Part shown: in pieces, positions 57,201 through 64,000 of the stretch | Layout of the letters: each line of letters starts with the position of its first letter | Numbering within the stretch: position 1 is the stretch's first letter | Assembly: GCA_007741555.1 (NCBI GenBank) | Contig: CP036526.1 | Coordinates: forward strand, 3,038,001 to 3,102,000 | Reading direction: 5' to 3' | Origin: Stieleria marina | Lineage (GTDB): Bacteria; Planctomycetota; Planctomycetia; Pirellulales; Pirellulaceae | DNA length: 64,000 nt | Program-made: the position numbers and the translations under genes | Notes under the pieces: generated by a model | The model's input: only the letters and a program-made list of their open reading frames with translations | Database searches by the model: none | Told to the model about the DNA's origin: nothing

Positions 57201-57351
57201 AGATTTCGGTCTCGGTCGAGTCGACAAGATCGATTCGATCGAAGTGAATTGGGTTTCGGGCGAGCAGCAAACGTTTGCGGATGTCTCGGTCAATCAGCGG
57301 TTACTGATTGTTCAAGGTCAGCAGGATGTTTGGTCAGAGATTGCCGAGTGA
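54292..57351 (+). CDS. Giant surface lipoprotein: TPR repeats, FG-GAP propeller, UnbV domain (subfamily B, copy 2)
   Basis: 1,019 residues from the ATG at 54292; in-frame starts at 54274 and 54247 are alternatives. Lipobox 'VPGC' at about residues 28-31. TPR-like region at about 75-430, propeller at about 520-895 ('DYDRDGWPDLYMGQGSGEPP', 'DVNQDGFVDLYLGALG', 'DFNRDGRIDLSITN', 'DFNRDGWIDFFISNG'), UnbV at about 915-1015 ('GTRVVVTAGGQ', 'IDSIEVNWVSG'). It is much closer to the copy at 46778 than to subfamily A, for instance in 'LGRPFEAIGWALLDLPPGN'. It heads the second cassette. No cytochrome gene precedes it. Confidence 0.9.
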   Translation: MNMVANLVMRHAACGSCWCIVVLCLAVVPGCRQSDEPSADAVATSTGQEDSGQENSGQATTVDDQIRDQSGSVSEKIVAFLKRGDFDSASDLISQKLIERPGDSEILLLASRVHQAKGDRETALELAQSVGSESAQSVEAVNLTLQLQLELGRPGDAIDELGKAVKRSSVARGQIASWRQQLWALLNRFGRRQEACQQADQMCREGYLNRKLLISLIRRGDSFPLAIGTDTPADFFYPGLGTARWYFSQGEFKKALEHLSKEASAEFQSDAARALYGRLLAESQATDEVNHWYGQTNKETQAFSDYWVALGIVFFDQQRFEASSRALLEAIYIDPTDDDACHRLARVLDALERREDAATIREHAIRNAELKSLAKRLSLDQPQPELTVGLPEMLVDLGRPFEAIGWALLDLPPGNQAKATSLRQQLAFLRSKPETSSMASEVAIAQINRDELEMDDAIQKLAAESQAAADASDDPGGLSGNRLPPQLVEPDLKNVATEKGLVFQWYHAPEIDLKSIPLHEFMGGAIAVGDYDRDGWPDLYMGQGSGEPPLENCTRSNQYFRNIGGRFIDQTESAGAADFHYSVGIAAGDVNQDGFVDLYLGALGDNKLLINNGDGTFHDATTTLGPASPQFTSSVAIADLTGDARPEIFEGVYVEMEGGFRLPEEDESGREVMPGPNDFYAEVDRWYQNLGDGDFKIRSLDREAIEPATALGLIVTDTDADGRNEVFISNDARPNHLLVGFDGSTVSNIAAPSGLAFGWRGFSDSCMGIASGDFNRDGRIDLSITNFSDESNNLFLQGNSGVFTDRARQYQLDALTFPYVGFGTKAIDFNRDGWIDFFISNGHVFDQRSRGGKFAMPPQVILNQESGFVSPPVAGDSDYLQGNYVGRSVAKFDFDRDQDLDLVVGHLDAPYALLESRTIKQGASLQLVLVGTQCERAATGTRVVVTAGGQQFTSWVAAGNGYLCSDETMLDFGLGRVDKIDSIEVNWVSGEQQTFADVSVNQRLLIVQGQQDVWSEIAE

Positions 57352-57608
57352 CGCGAGGAAATTTGACCGCTATCTTTCGGGAATTGTTTCTTTGCCTTCG
57401 ATCAATCCTGCCAATCGACTCGTATTGTTCTTGTGAGCGATTGATTCGCGAGCGAACTACTTCGCTGGGGATTGCGTAATTAGAATGCACCTGAGTAGGT
57501 AACATCCAATCGGTGATCGTTCGCGTTTTGCTGATCAAGGATGGCGCTCCCTTCCTGGCTAACTTTGCTTAGCCCGCTCCTCCTCTTGGTAGAAAGATCT
57601 GTCTGATC

Positions 57609-57800
57609 ATGAAGAAGATTGCATGCCTGATGCTGTTCTGCGCTACGGTTTGTTTTGTGTTGCCAGGTTGTGGCGGAAGCGAATCAAGCGTTGTTGAAGC
57701 ACCCCAAGAAAGCGGTGACGGCAGCGCGATGGAAGGCATCGATGACGAAGCCTACAACAAGGCAATGAACGAAGCGATGAAGGGACAAGGCGGCAACTAA
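57609..57800 (+). CDS. Tiny lipoprotein, copy 2 (cassette 2)
   Basis: 63 residues. Lipoprotein signal with lipobox 'LPGC' at about residues 18-21, and a mature part containing 'GDGSAMEGIDDEAYNKAMNE', nearly the same as copy 1 at 50230. The ATG at 57609 fits a signal peptide starting 'MKKIACLML'. Position is equivalent to copy 1: after a subfamily B giant gene (257 bp) and before a DUF1559 gene (399 bp). Function unknown. Confidence 0.86.
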   Translation: MKKIACLMLFCATVCFVLPGCGGSESSVVEAPQESGDGSAMEGIDDEAYNKAMNEAMKGQGGN

Positions 57801-57864
57801 TTTCGGCGTTTAGTAGCAGCGATTTGTCTAGCATTTGGCGATGGACTTACTCTTTAGCGCGTTG

Positions 57865-57882
57865 TGCGAAAAGTGTTTCGCA
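57865..57882. promoter_or_regulatory. Palindrome 1, possible operator or hairpin
   Basis: Perfect 7-bp inverted repeat TGCGAAA / TTTCGCA around AGTG. A related palindrome lies 77 bp further on (centre to centre). Confidence 0.5.
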
Positions 57883-57939
57883 GTGTGGATCGTGTTCGCT
57901 TGACTGCAGTGCGTTGTCGTTCGAAATGTGATTTATGCC

Positions 57940-57961
57940 TTTGCGAAAAGCCTTTCGCAAA
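57940..57961. promoter_or_regulatory. Palindrome 2, possible operator or hairpin
   Basis: Perfect 9-bp inverted repeat TTTGCGAAA / TTTCGCAAA around AGCC. It shares the core TGCGAAAAG..TTTCGCA with palindrome 1. Confidence 0.5.
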
Positions 57962-58199
57962 TGAGAGAGTCGTCCCCCTTCCAAATGGAGGGTGGGGGGT
58001 GTCTGCCCTTCCGTTAATCGTTAAATCATGCGGGTATTTTCTGCAAATCACAAGATTAGGCGATCCTTTGGAAGTCAAAGAACGCTTTAACTACTGAAGA
58101 CAAGTATTGTGCCTGTTATCTCTCCTTTGTCGAAACCGGTTTGACCGTTACTTCAGAGGTTGTTTTTTCCACATTGATGAAAGTGTTTGAGGTGTTTTT

Positions 58200-59465
58200 A
58201 TGGGTTCTCCCAGAATGAAGTCACGGGGTTTTACACTGGTTGAATTGCTGGTGGTCATCGCGATTATCGGAATTCTGGTTGGGTTGCTACTGCCTGCTGT
58301 TCAAGCAGCTCGCGAAGCCGCTCGACGCATGAGTTGCAGCAATAATTTCAAGAACATCGGATTGGCAATCCACAACTACCACTCGGCATACAAGCAGTTG
58401 CCGATCCAAGGTACGGGTACCGGCATCGGTATCAATACAACGAACTGGTGGGAAACTGGTAACGACGCCAGCAAAGAAACGTTGAGTGCTTTGGTTGGTT
58501 TGACTCCGTTCATCGAGCAGCAAGGACTGTGGAGTTCAATCTCCAACCCAAGCTCCGAGACGGTTACGGGTGGAGCTGTTCCAGCTAGCACGAATTTGAC
58601 CGGTCCTCAGCGATGGCCTGCGATGGGTCCAAGCCCTCGTAACTTCTCAGCTGATCCTGGTTACAAGCCTTGGTCGACTGAGATTCCTACGTTCCGTTGC
58701 CCAAGCGATCCCGGTGTTGGACTTCCAGCTCTAGGCCGGACGAACTACGGAGCTTGTATGGGCGATTCGGTCAGCGACTGGAGCAACGCTCACAAGACTG
58801 GGACGTTGGCGAATCACACTGCTGGTTGGAACCACAGTGCATCCCGCGCATCGAACCGTGGATTCTTCCAAGTTCGCAAGGCTGCGAAATTCCGGGACAT
58901 CCTCGATGGACTGTCCAACACGATCGCAATGGCTGAGATCAAAACCGACCTTGGTGACCGTGACATTCGTTCGTCGCTTTCTTGGGAGCAGAACGGTGGA
59001 AACGATATCAACGACAACCCTTCGTACTGTGCCGACCTGAATCAAATCGATCCAGAGCGACCTACGTACTGGTGTAACGGTGGCGGAACGTGTTCGACAC
59101 CTGCGCAGTTGACCACTGACAACCGCAACACTCGCGGTGGCAGCTGGGCTAACTTCCGTGCCGCTGTGACTCAGGTTTACACGGTTCTTCCACCCAACGC
59201 AGAAATGTGTATCGGATCATGGGAAGATGCCCCTGGAACTTGTCCTCCAAGCAGTAATCACCAAGGTGGTGCTCACATCCTGATGGGTGACGGTGCTGTC
59301 GTGTTCATGACTGACGCAGTCGAAGCTGGCGATCGTCGTGCCGGTGGAGTTCGCCTTGGTCTGACTGGTTCTCGCTCTCCCGGATCGAAGAGTCCCTATG
59401 GATTGTGGGGTGCTCTGGGTACCAAGTCCGCCAACGAAACGATCGAAGAGCAGCTGAATCAGTAA
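58200..59465 (+). CDS. DUF1559 type IV-pilin-like protein, copy 2 (cassette 2)
   Basis: 421 residues. Prepilin leader '[10 protein letters not shown]' is followed by '[20 protein letters not shown]'. The body follows copy 1 nearly residue by residue, with conserved Cys-containing segments ('[14 protein letters not shown]', '[20 protein letters not shown]') and the terminal '[20 protein letters not shown]'. Differences from copy 1 concentrate in loops (about residues 215-330). Both copies are likely exported by a type IV-pilus-like machine encoded elsewhere. Ends at a terminator with the same stem as copy 1. Confidence 0.94.
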   Translation: MGSPRMKSRGFTLVELLVVIAIIGILVGLLLPAVQAAREAARRMSCSNNFKNIGLAIHNYHSAYKQLPIQGTGTGIGINTTNWWETGNDASKETLSALVGLTPFIEQQGLWSSISNPSSETVTGGAVPASTNLTGPQRWPAMGPSPRNFSADPGYKPWSTEIPTFRCPSDPGVGLPALGRTNYGACMGDSVSDWSNAHKTGTLANHTAGWNHSASRASNRGFFQVRKAAKFRDILDGLSNTIAMAEIKTDLGDRDIRSSLSWEQNGGNDINDNPSYCADLNQIDPERPTYWCNGGGTCSTPAQLTTDNRNTRGGSWANFRAAVTQVYTVLPPNAEMCIGSWEDAPGTCPPSSNHQGGAHILMGDGAVVFMTDAVEAGDRRAGGVRLGLTGSRSPGSKSPYGLWGALGTKSANETIEEQLNQ

Positions 59466-59494
59466 TCGATTCGATCGCTTTAGATAACAATCTG

Positions 59495-59526
59495 CCTCAC
59501 ACGTGTAATCACGTGTGAGGTTTTTT
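59495..59526 (+). terminator. Intrinsic terminator of DUF1559 copy 2
   Basis: An 11-bp stem CCTCACACGTG (59495-59505) with CACGTGTGAGG (59510-59520), 4-base loop, then six Ts. The outer nine bases of the stem are the same as in the terminator of copy 1. Confidence 0.95.
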
Positions 59527-59650
59527 GTTGCGCAAGAGGCAAGCGAGCTTTACGGCCTTATTTTCCCTTGGCAGCGACATCGCTACAGTGAACGATGCCC
59601 CGCTAAACTCCTGTTTGTCCGCTCGTCTGCCTTTTCGACTGAGAAGTATC

Positions 59651-60133
59651 TTGTCTTCACCCTCTCACTTCGACGACCAAGGCAACGTGCACATGGTCGA
59701 TGTTTCTGATAAGCCACCGACGTTTCGCCAGGCGATCGCTTCGTCGGAGCTGGTGATGTTGGCTGCCACGGCGGACCTGATACGTTCGGGGACGGCATCC
59801 AAGGGGGACGTTCTGTCCGTAGCTCGGATTGCCGCGATTCAGGCGACAAAGCTGACGCAGCAACTGATTCCACTTTGTCACAGCATCCCGATCGAATCGG
59901 TCGCCGTCGAATTCGAATGGATCGATCGCATTCGGCTACGCTGCCGGGTCACGGTGGGAACGACCGGGCGAACGGGCGTCGAGATGGAAGCGATGACGGC
60001 AGCGTCAGTGGCGGCTCTGACGGTCTACGACATGGTGAAGTCCGTTGACCGTGGGCTGGAGATTCACCGGGTTGTCTTGGAAGAAAAATCAGGTGGTAAA
60101 TCCGGGGAATTCGTCCGAAAGACCCTGCCGTAG
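59651..60133 (+). CDS. moaC: Cyclic pyranopterin monophosphate synthase
   Basis: Second step of molybdenum cofactor synthesis, making cPMP in the cytoplasm. From TTG 59651 the product is 160 residues, the normal MoaC length, and begins 'SSPSHFDDQGNVHMVDVSDK', as the family does. The frame is open further upstream to 59525, but those residues are unlike MoaC. Diagnostic motifs: 'LIPLCHSIPIESVAVEF', 'GRTGVEMEAMTAASVAALTVYDM' (in two parts) and 'VKSVDRGLEI' with the catalytic Lys-Asp region. It lies downstream of the DUF1559 terminator with no other cofactor gene adjacent; mogA is at 11988. Confidence 0.95.
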   Translation: MSSPSHFDDQGNVHMVDVSDKPPTFRQAIASSELVMLAATADLIRSGTASKGDVLSVARIAAIQATKLTQQLIPLCHSIPIESVAVEFEWIDRIRLRCRVTVGTTGRTGVEMEAMTAASVAALTVYDMVKSVDRGLEIHRVVLEEKSGGKSGEFVRKTLP

Positions 60134-60327
60134 GCTGTTTCCGTATTTGCGAATGTTATCGGGGGTTAGCGAAACTCGGTTAATCGGATACGAAGTGGGG
60201 GAAGTTTTTGGGCCTGAATTTGCGATTTGCTTGGTCTGTTCGCTTCTACCACAAATCATCCGTTTGAGATGCCTTGGATCATTGGAGCCGAGGCACAAGA
60301 AACTCCCATTCACTTGAGCTGTTCGAG

Positions 60328-61464
60328 ATGGATTCGACGTCGACGATGCGTACCGAAGCGACCTCGCGAAACAATGTCAACAACGGCCACCGGGCGTGCG
60401 AGTCGATTGCCTCCGACGCACATCCTATCGCTGCCAACCGGATCGCGGCCAACCCTAACGCGGCCAACATGGCTCAGCCGCAGGACGCTTCGCAGGCCGT
60501 GCTGGAGCATCTGTATGGCCCGATTGCCCAGGCGTTAGGCGAGATCGAAAAACAGTTGAACGAGCAACTGCAGAGCCCCTACGAGTCGCTCGTTCCGCTT
60601 CTGCGTCATGGGACTCAGTTGGGCGGCAAGCGGCTCCGTCCTGCGATGTTGCTACTGGCGGCTACTGCGGTGGGGCAAGTCAACCAGACCCATGTGGTGC
60701 TTGGGACCGTGATCGAAATGGTGCATACCGCCACACTGATTCACGACGATGTGCTGGACGAAGCAACGACACGGCGCCATGTGCCGACGATTAATGCGTT
60801 GCACGACAATCACACCAGTATTTTACTTGGTGATTTTTTGTTTGCTCAGGCCTTCCGTTTGACGGCCACGCTGGATGACGTTCAAGCGTGTCGCTGGATT
60901 GGCGACGCGGCAAAAAATGTTTGTGTCGGTGAGCTTCGCCAAGTGCTGGATCGCGACACGATCGATCTGGACGAAGAAACCTACCTGGATATTCTCCGTG
61001 GCAAGACAGCTGAACTCTGTAGCGTTGCTTGTCGGATGGGGGCGAGGCACGCGGGTGGCAGTGACGAAGTGGTTGACGCTCTAGCGGAGTTTGGAAATTC
61101 GATCGGAATCGCTTTTCAAATTGCAGATGACTACTTGGATCTATGGGGCGACGACCAGACTGTCGGCAAGACACTGGGAACCGATCTGGAACAGGGCAAG
61201 ATGACGCTGCCCTTGATCCGATTGCTCGACACCTGCTCGGATGAAGACCGCGACGAGATCGTTTCGATCATCACGGGCCCAAGCGAGCAGCGAATCGAAA
61301 AAATTCGCCCGTGGTTGGATCGGTGCGACGCCAAGCAATACACGTCTGATACAGCGACGCGTTTCCAAGCGACTGCGGTCAGTGCTCTGGATGTTTTGCA
61401 AGATTCGGCAGCAAAAGAGTGTCTCAGAGCGATCGCTAAATTCGCTGTCGACCGGCGATTCTAG
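60328..61464 (+). CDS. Trans-polyprenyl diphosphate synthase (IspB-like)
   Basis: Chain elongation of isoprenoid diphosphates, probably making the side chain of menaquinone or ubiquinone. 378 residues from the ATG at 60328 (an in-frame ATG at 60274 is an alternative), with about 45 extra residues at the N-terminus that look disordered and Asn/Ala-rich. The two Asp-rich motifs are 'LIHDDVLDEATTRR' (first) and 'QIADDYLDLWGDDQTVGKTL' (second), with 'GGKRLRPAMLLLAA' before them. Product length cannot be told from the sequence with confidence. The stop codon lies within a tandem repeat. Confidence 0.92.
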   Translation: MDSTSTMRTEATSRNNVNNGHRACESIASDAHPIAANRIAANPNAANMAQPQDASQAVLEHLYGPIAQALGEIEKQLNEQLQSPYESLVPLLRHGTQLGGKRLRPAMLLLAATAVGQVNQTHVVLGTVIEMVHTATLIHDDVLDEATTRRHVPTINALHDNHTSILLGDFLFAQAFRLTATLDDVQACRWIGDAAKNVCVGELRQVLDRDTIDLDEETYLDILRGKTAELCSVACRMGARHAGGSDEVVDALAEFGNSIGIAFQIADDYLDLWGDDQTVGKTLGTDLEQGKMTLPLIRLLDTCSDEDRDEIVSIITGPSEQRIEKIRPWLDRCDAKQYTSDTATRFQATAVSALDVLQDSAAKECLRAIAKFAVDRRF

Positions 61465-61519
61465 GTCGACCGGCGATTCTAGGTCGACCGGCGATTCTAC
61501 GTTGATCAGCGATTTCCAA
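61447..61519. repeat. 18-bp tandem repeat across the stop codon of the polyprenyl synthase gene
   Basis: GTCGACCGGCGATTCTAG at 61447-61464 ends in the stop codon. It is repeated at 61465-61482, again with one change at 61483-61500, and in degraded form at about 61501-61519. Because the unit is 18 bp and carries TAG in frame, each copy adds another in-frame stop. Confidence 0.88.
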
Positions 61520-61592
61520 GTCAGCCGGCGAACTTGATTGGGTTTCGACCGGCTCTAGATCGTCTGCTGTCGCTTTTTTTGAAGCACAGGAT

Positions 61593-63020
61593 TTACACGC
61601 TGGCTTTCTTAATCTCGTTCAACGCGGCTCGTTCTGGCATGGCTTTGTAGAACGGGTCCAACGGATAGCAGCCGCTGATGATTCCGTTCCGCGGTGCGGT
61701 CGTGCAGTCGCTAAACGTGCGGCAGATCTTCTTGCGACTCATGATGTCGCCGGACAAAATGTCTGCGGGCATGTCGGGGTACGACAGGACCATTCTTCCT
61801 AAGCCCACACTGTCTACCATTCCCTGAGAGGCGACCGCTTGGGCAACTCCGGGCAACCAGTCTTGCAGGTAGGTGTATCCGGACCCGACGAAAAACAGAT
61901 CGGGATGCTGACGTTTCAGTTCCGCAGTCGCATGAATCTGACGTGCCACACCGACCAAAGGATCTTCTGGTGGCTGGTAGCCATCGCTGGGAGGAAAATA
62001 AGCCGGTCGTTGAATGTGCGGATTGTAGTATGGACTGCCCGCGGTTGTACAAACCAATGCAATGCCAAGCTCTTTCAGCAGTGCCATGAATTTTGATGGT
62101 TCCGTCAAATCGATGCCCATTCCCGATCCGTCACCTCCAAATTCAAGCCGGGGATCGCTAAGCGGGTCAGGGACGCCGACCTTGTCATCGCCCGGTTTGA
62201 ACGGAAAGAAATCGAAAATGCTGACGCGAACCGCGAACTTCATATTGGGCGCCGTCGCGCGAATCCCGGCAACGATGTCTCGCAAAAAGCGAGTTCGATT
62301 CTCAAATGACCCACCGAACTTACCCGGGCGGTCAACACCGCTCAGCAATTCGTGGCCGAGGTATCCATGGCAATGCTTGATGTCCACAAAAGTGAATCCC
62401 GCTTTGTCAGCCAAAACAGCGGCAGCGACAAAATCATCGATCAGCGTCGAAAGCTCATCGTCGGTAAGCATGGCCGAGTCATCTTTGATGCCCAGCTTTT
62501 TGTCTAGGGCCTCGTTGCGCTGCGCGGGCCGCGGTTCTGCTTTCGACTTGTCGTTTGGCCTCGCGAACCGGCCGGAATGAGTCAGCTGGAGCCCAACGAC
62601 TAGGTCATCGGTTTTGCCGAAGCGCTCAGCGTGTTTGTCAAACAATTCTGTGCGGAGAGATTCGATTGCATTCAAGTTCTGGTCATTGATCATCACTTGG
62701 TTGGGATTGGCACGACCGTCCTGCCGGACTGCGACGGCTTCGCCGCCCCAAATCAATTTGGCACCACTGATTCCAAAGTTGTGCCAGCGTCGCCGCGTCA
62801 GATCGGTTGGTTTGCCTTCGCGTGTCCCATCCCAGCCTTCCATCGGCAAAATGCAAAAGCGATTGCCGATGTTCATGCCGTCCACGACGTTCGACTGCGA
62901 CAGGACGCTGTCGTTGCCTGACATAACGTCGGCGTCGCAAGGCAAGGTGATTCCGAGTTCATCGAGACGTGCGACGAAATCGGCGTAAGTCTTCAGGCTA
63001 GCGATTCTGGGGTAGGCCAT
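61593..63020 (-). CDS. Old-yellow-enzyme-type NADH:flavin oxidoreductase
   Basis: A FMN-dependent oxidoreductase of the NADH:flavin oxidoreductase/NADH oxidase family, about 475 residues from the ATG at 63020 (TTG at 63035 is an alternative). The TIM-barrel signatures are '[15 protein letters not shown]' at the N-terminal FMN site, '[15 protein letters not shown]' (active-site His-Ser-Gly-Arg), '[18 protein letters not shown]' with paired His, and '[13 protein letters not shown]' for the phosphate site. The C-terminal Cys-containing tail ('[19 protein letters not shown]') is reminiscent of enoate-reductase-type members but carries no complete Fe-S motif. The DHDPS-family gene ends 75 bp upstream on the same strand; the two likely act in one catabolic pathway. 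Confidence 0.87.
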   Translation of the reverse strand: MAYPRIASLKTYADFVARLDELGITLPCDADVMSGNDSVLSQSNVVDGMNIGNRFCILPMEGWDGTREGKPTDLTRRRWHNFGISGAKLIWGGEAVAVRQDGRANPNQVMINDQNLNAIESLRTELFDKHAERFGKTDDLVVGLQLTHSGRFARPNDKSKAEPRPAQRNEALDKKLGIKDDSAMLTDDELSTLIDDFVAAAVLADKAGFTFVDIKHCHGYLGHELLSGVDRPGKFGGSFENRTRFLRDIVAGIRATAPNMKFAVRVSIFDFFPFKPGDDKVGVPDPLSDPRLEFGGDGSGMGIDLTEPSKFMALLKELGIALVCTTAGSPYYNPHIQRPAYFPPSDGYQPPEDPLVGVARQIHATAELKRQHPDLFFVGSGYTYLQDWLPGVAQAVASQGMVDSVGLGRMVLSYPDMPADILSGDIMSRKKICRTFSDCTTAPRNGIISGCYPLDPFYKAMPERAALNEIKKASV

Positions 63021-63094
63021 GGGTTTGTCTATCAATTCATCAAAAAGGAAGGCACGTCGGGGCGCTGTGTCCGCGTCAAATTCAATGACCGCAG

Positions 63095-64000
63095 TTATGC
63101 GAGTCGTTTCTCAAGGTCATCGACAATGTTCTGCAGGATCGGTAAGTCAGAATCCGGACGGCAAGGTGATCCTGGATAAGTTCGATTGGTTTCGATCTGA
63201 CCGCGAAGATGCAGGAACATTGCTGCGGAGTGTTTGTAGGCAGGCACGTCCGGGCGAAACGCAAACGTTCCGAGGTACTGCAAGAGATCGTTTAGTTCAA
63301 AAAACTTAGGGTCACCCGACTCCCACATTGCATCGCGGCGAGCAAATGCATCGGGTGCAAACGTGCTGAGCCCCAGCAAGTAGTCGCTCCCGTACATCAC
63401 CATGTCGATCGCCAGGTCATTGCCCGTGCAGACTTGAAAGTCAGGACGTTGGCGGTTGCGGAGGTCTAGGCGTTGCCACTCCAGCATGCGATTGAGCGAG
63501 GAGTGTTTTGCTCCGACGCAGGACTGGATCTCCATCAACTGCGAATAAACTTCGAGGGAATAGACTTGACCGAACGGCGCAAAAATGGGCGACAATTCAA
63601 AAGCATAAAACGCGTCGCAGTTGGCACCCAGGCTTTGATAGGCCTGAACGATTTGATCTTCGCTGCCGCCAATCAGGCCGTACGATTGAAAGATCACCGG
63701 CACGCCGGCGTGCTGTTGGATTTGGTCCATGCTGGTTCGATAGGCATCGGCGTCATAAGGACTGCCCGGGTCGTCTTTGACAAATGCTCCTGCGACGTAC
63801 TTTCGACCGGCCGCGATTTCTTGGGTCCGACCTAGGACTTCCACACGCGTTGCTTCGTCAATCAAATGCCCGTATCCCGTGTCCATGTTCACCGCGGGCG
63901 ACAGGCCGGCATCCAAGGTGCGATGAACGTGATTATCGAATCCGACCCAGTCAACGGAGTCATCCGCTTTTAAGGGCAACAGTATGGCCGAAATACCGTG
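63095..64000 (-). CDS. Dihydrodipicolinate-synthase-family aldolase, 5' end beyond the window
   Basis: A class I aldolase-type protein, of which 302 codons are visible. The frame stays open to the right edge with family-like sequence ('[17 protein letters not shown]'), so the start is outside the window; the TTG at 63979 is not the real start. '[11 protein letters not shown]' corresponds to the strand before the catalytic Tyr, and '[12 protein letters not shown]' carries the candidate Schiff-base Lys. Family members act in sialic acid, hydroxy-oxo-acid or lysine pathways; the reaction here is unknown. It is upstream of and probably co-transcribed with the flavin oxidoreductase. Confidence 0.82.
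   Translation of the reverse strand, partial: HGISAILLPLKADDSVDWVGFDNHVHRTLDAGLSPAVNMDTGYGHLIDEATRVEVLGRTQEIAAGRKYVAGAFVKDDPGSPYDADAYRTSMDQIQQHAGVPVIFQSYGLIGGSEDQIVQAYQSLGANCDAFYAFELSPIFAPFGQVYSLEVYSQLMEIQSCVGAKHSSLNRMLEWQRLDLRNRQRPDFQVCTGNDLAIDMVMYGSDYLLGLSTFAPDAFARRDAMWESGDPKFFELNDLLQYLGTFAFRPDVPAYKHSAAMFLHLRGQIETNRTYPGSPCRPDSDLPILQNIVDDLEKRLA

Larger units (their letters stand above)
57801..58199. other. 399-bp leader region of the second DUF1559 gene with two related palindromes
   Basis: No gene recognised, but two related palindromes lie here (listed separately), followed by a C-rich then G-rich stretch at about 57972-57999 that could fold. These may be control elements for the DUF1559 gene, or for termination after the small lipoprotein. 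Confidence 0.5.

Noticed and set aside
1-64000. CRISPR arrays, tRNA or rRNA genes, transposases or phage genes
   Set aside because: No spaced direct repeats, no cloverleaf-like stretch and no integrase or transposase motif were found by reading. Small RNAs without sequence hallmarks cannot be excluded.

Overview
The window looks like chromosome from a marine planctomycete of the Pirellulaceae (Rhodopirellula-like). The evidence is family content. There are two type I sulfatases, a DUF1549/DUF1553 protein with a planctomycete cytochrome c domain paired with a DUF1501 protein, a Tat-exported Gfo/Idh/MocA oxidoreductase, two DUF1559 type IV-pilin-like proteins, an 'FSLRTLL' membrane protein, and many FG-GAP/UnbV (CRTAC1-like) proteins. 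Genes are loosely packed on both strands, with short operons and wide spacers. I saw no rRNA, tRNA, CRISPR array, insertion sequence or phage.

Layout. 1-14 kb: a partial Tat-exported beta-propeller protein, glycerol kinase, sulfatase, DinB protein, a second sulfatase with a beta-helix-like tail, the DUF1549/1553 plus DUF1501 pair, mogA, a Gfo/Idh/MocA oxidoreductase. 14-25 kb: a secreted cyclophilin ending at a strong terminator, a long TolC-family protein, a PilZ protein, a PAP2-family membrane protein, a glmU-like nucleotidyltransferase overlapping prs, an LpxL-like acyltransferase, a small membrane protein, an exo/endonuclease-fold protein, metF. 25-38 kb: a hybrid histidine kinase, two membrane proteins, an FG-GAP/UnbV gene whose frame is crossed by a TGA followed by a SECIS-like hairpin, a decayed M42-peptidase fragment next to an intact M42 gene, and an HTH protein fused to a degenerate receiver domain.

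37.5-59.5 kb is the most unusual part. Four giant (about 1,020-1,040 aa) lipoproteins of the same architecture (lipobox, TPR-like repeats, FG-GAP/VCBS propeller, UnbV domain) lie here in two subfamilies, with a fifth paralog made only of the TPR half. One giant gene follows a seven-heme cytochrome c gene after 5 bp. Two of them each head a cassette: giant TPR-UnbV lipoprotein, then a tiny lipoprotein (57-63 aa), then a DUF1559 pilin-like protein, then a terminator with the same stem sequence. The cassette is present twice in tandem. I read this as a cell-surface system of propeller lipoproteins, pilin-like proteins and a multiheme cytochrome. Its function is unknown, and an electron-transfer or surface-binding role is inference only.

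59.5-64 kb: moaC, a polyprenyl diphosphate synthase with an 18-bp tandem repeat across its stop codon, and a two-gene operon of a DHDPS-family aldolase and an old-yellow-enzyme-type oxidoreductase that runs off the right edge.
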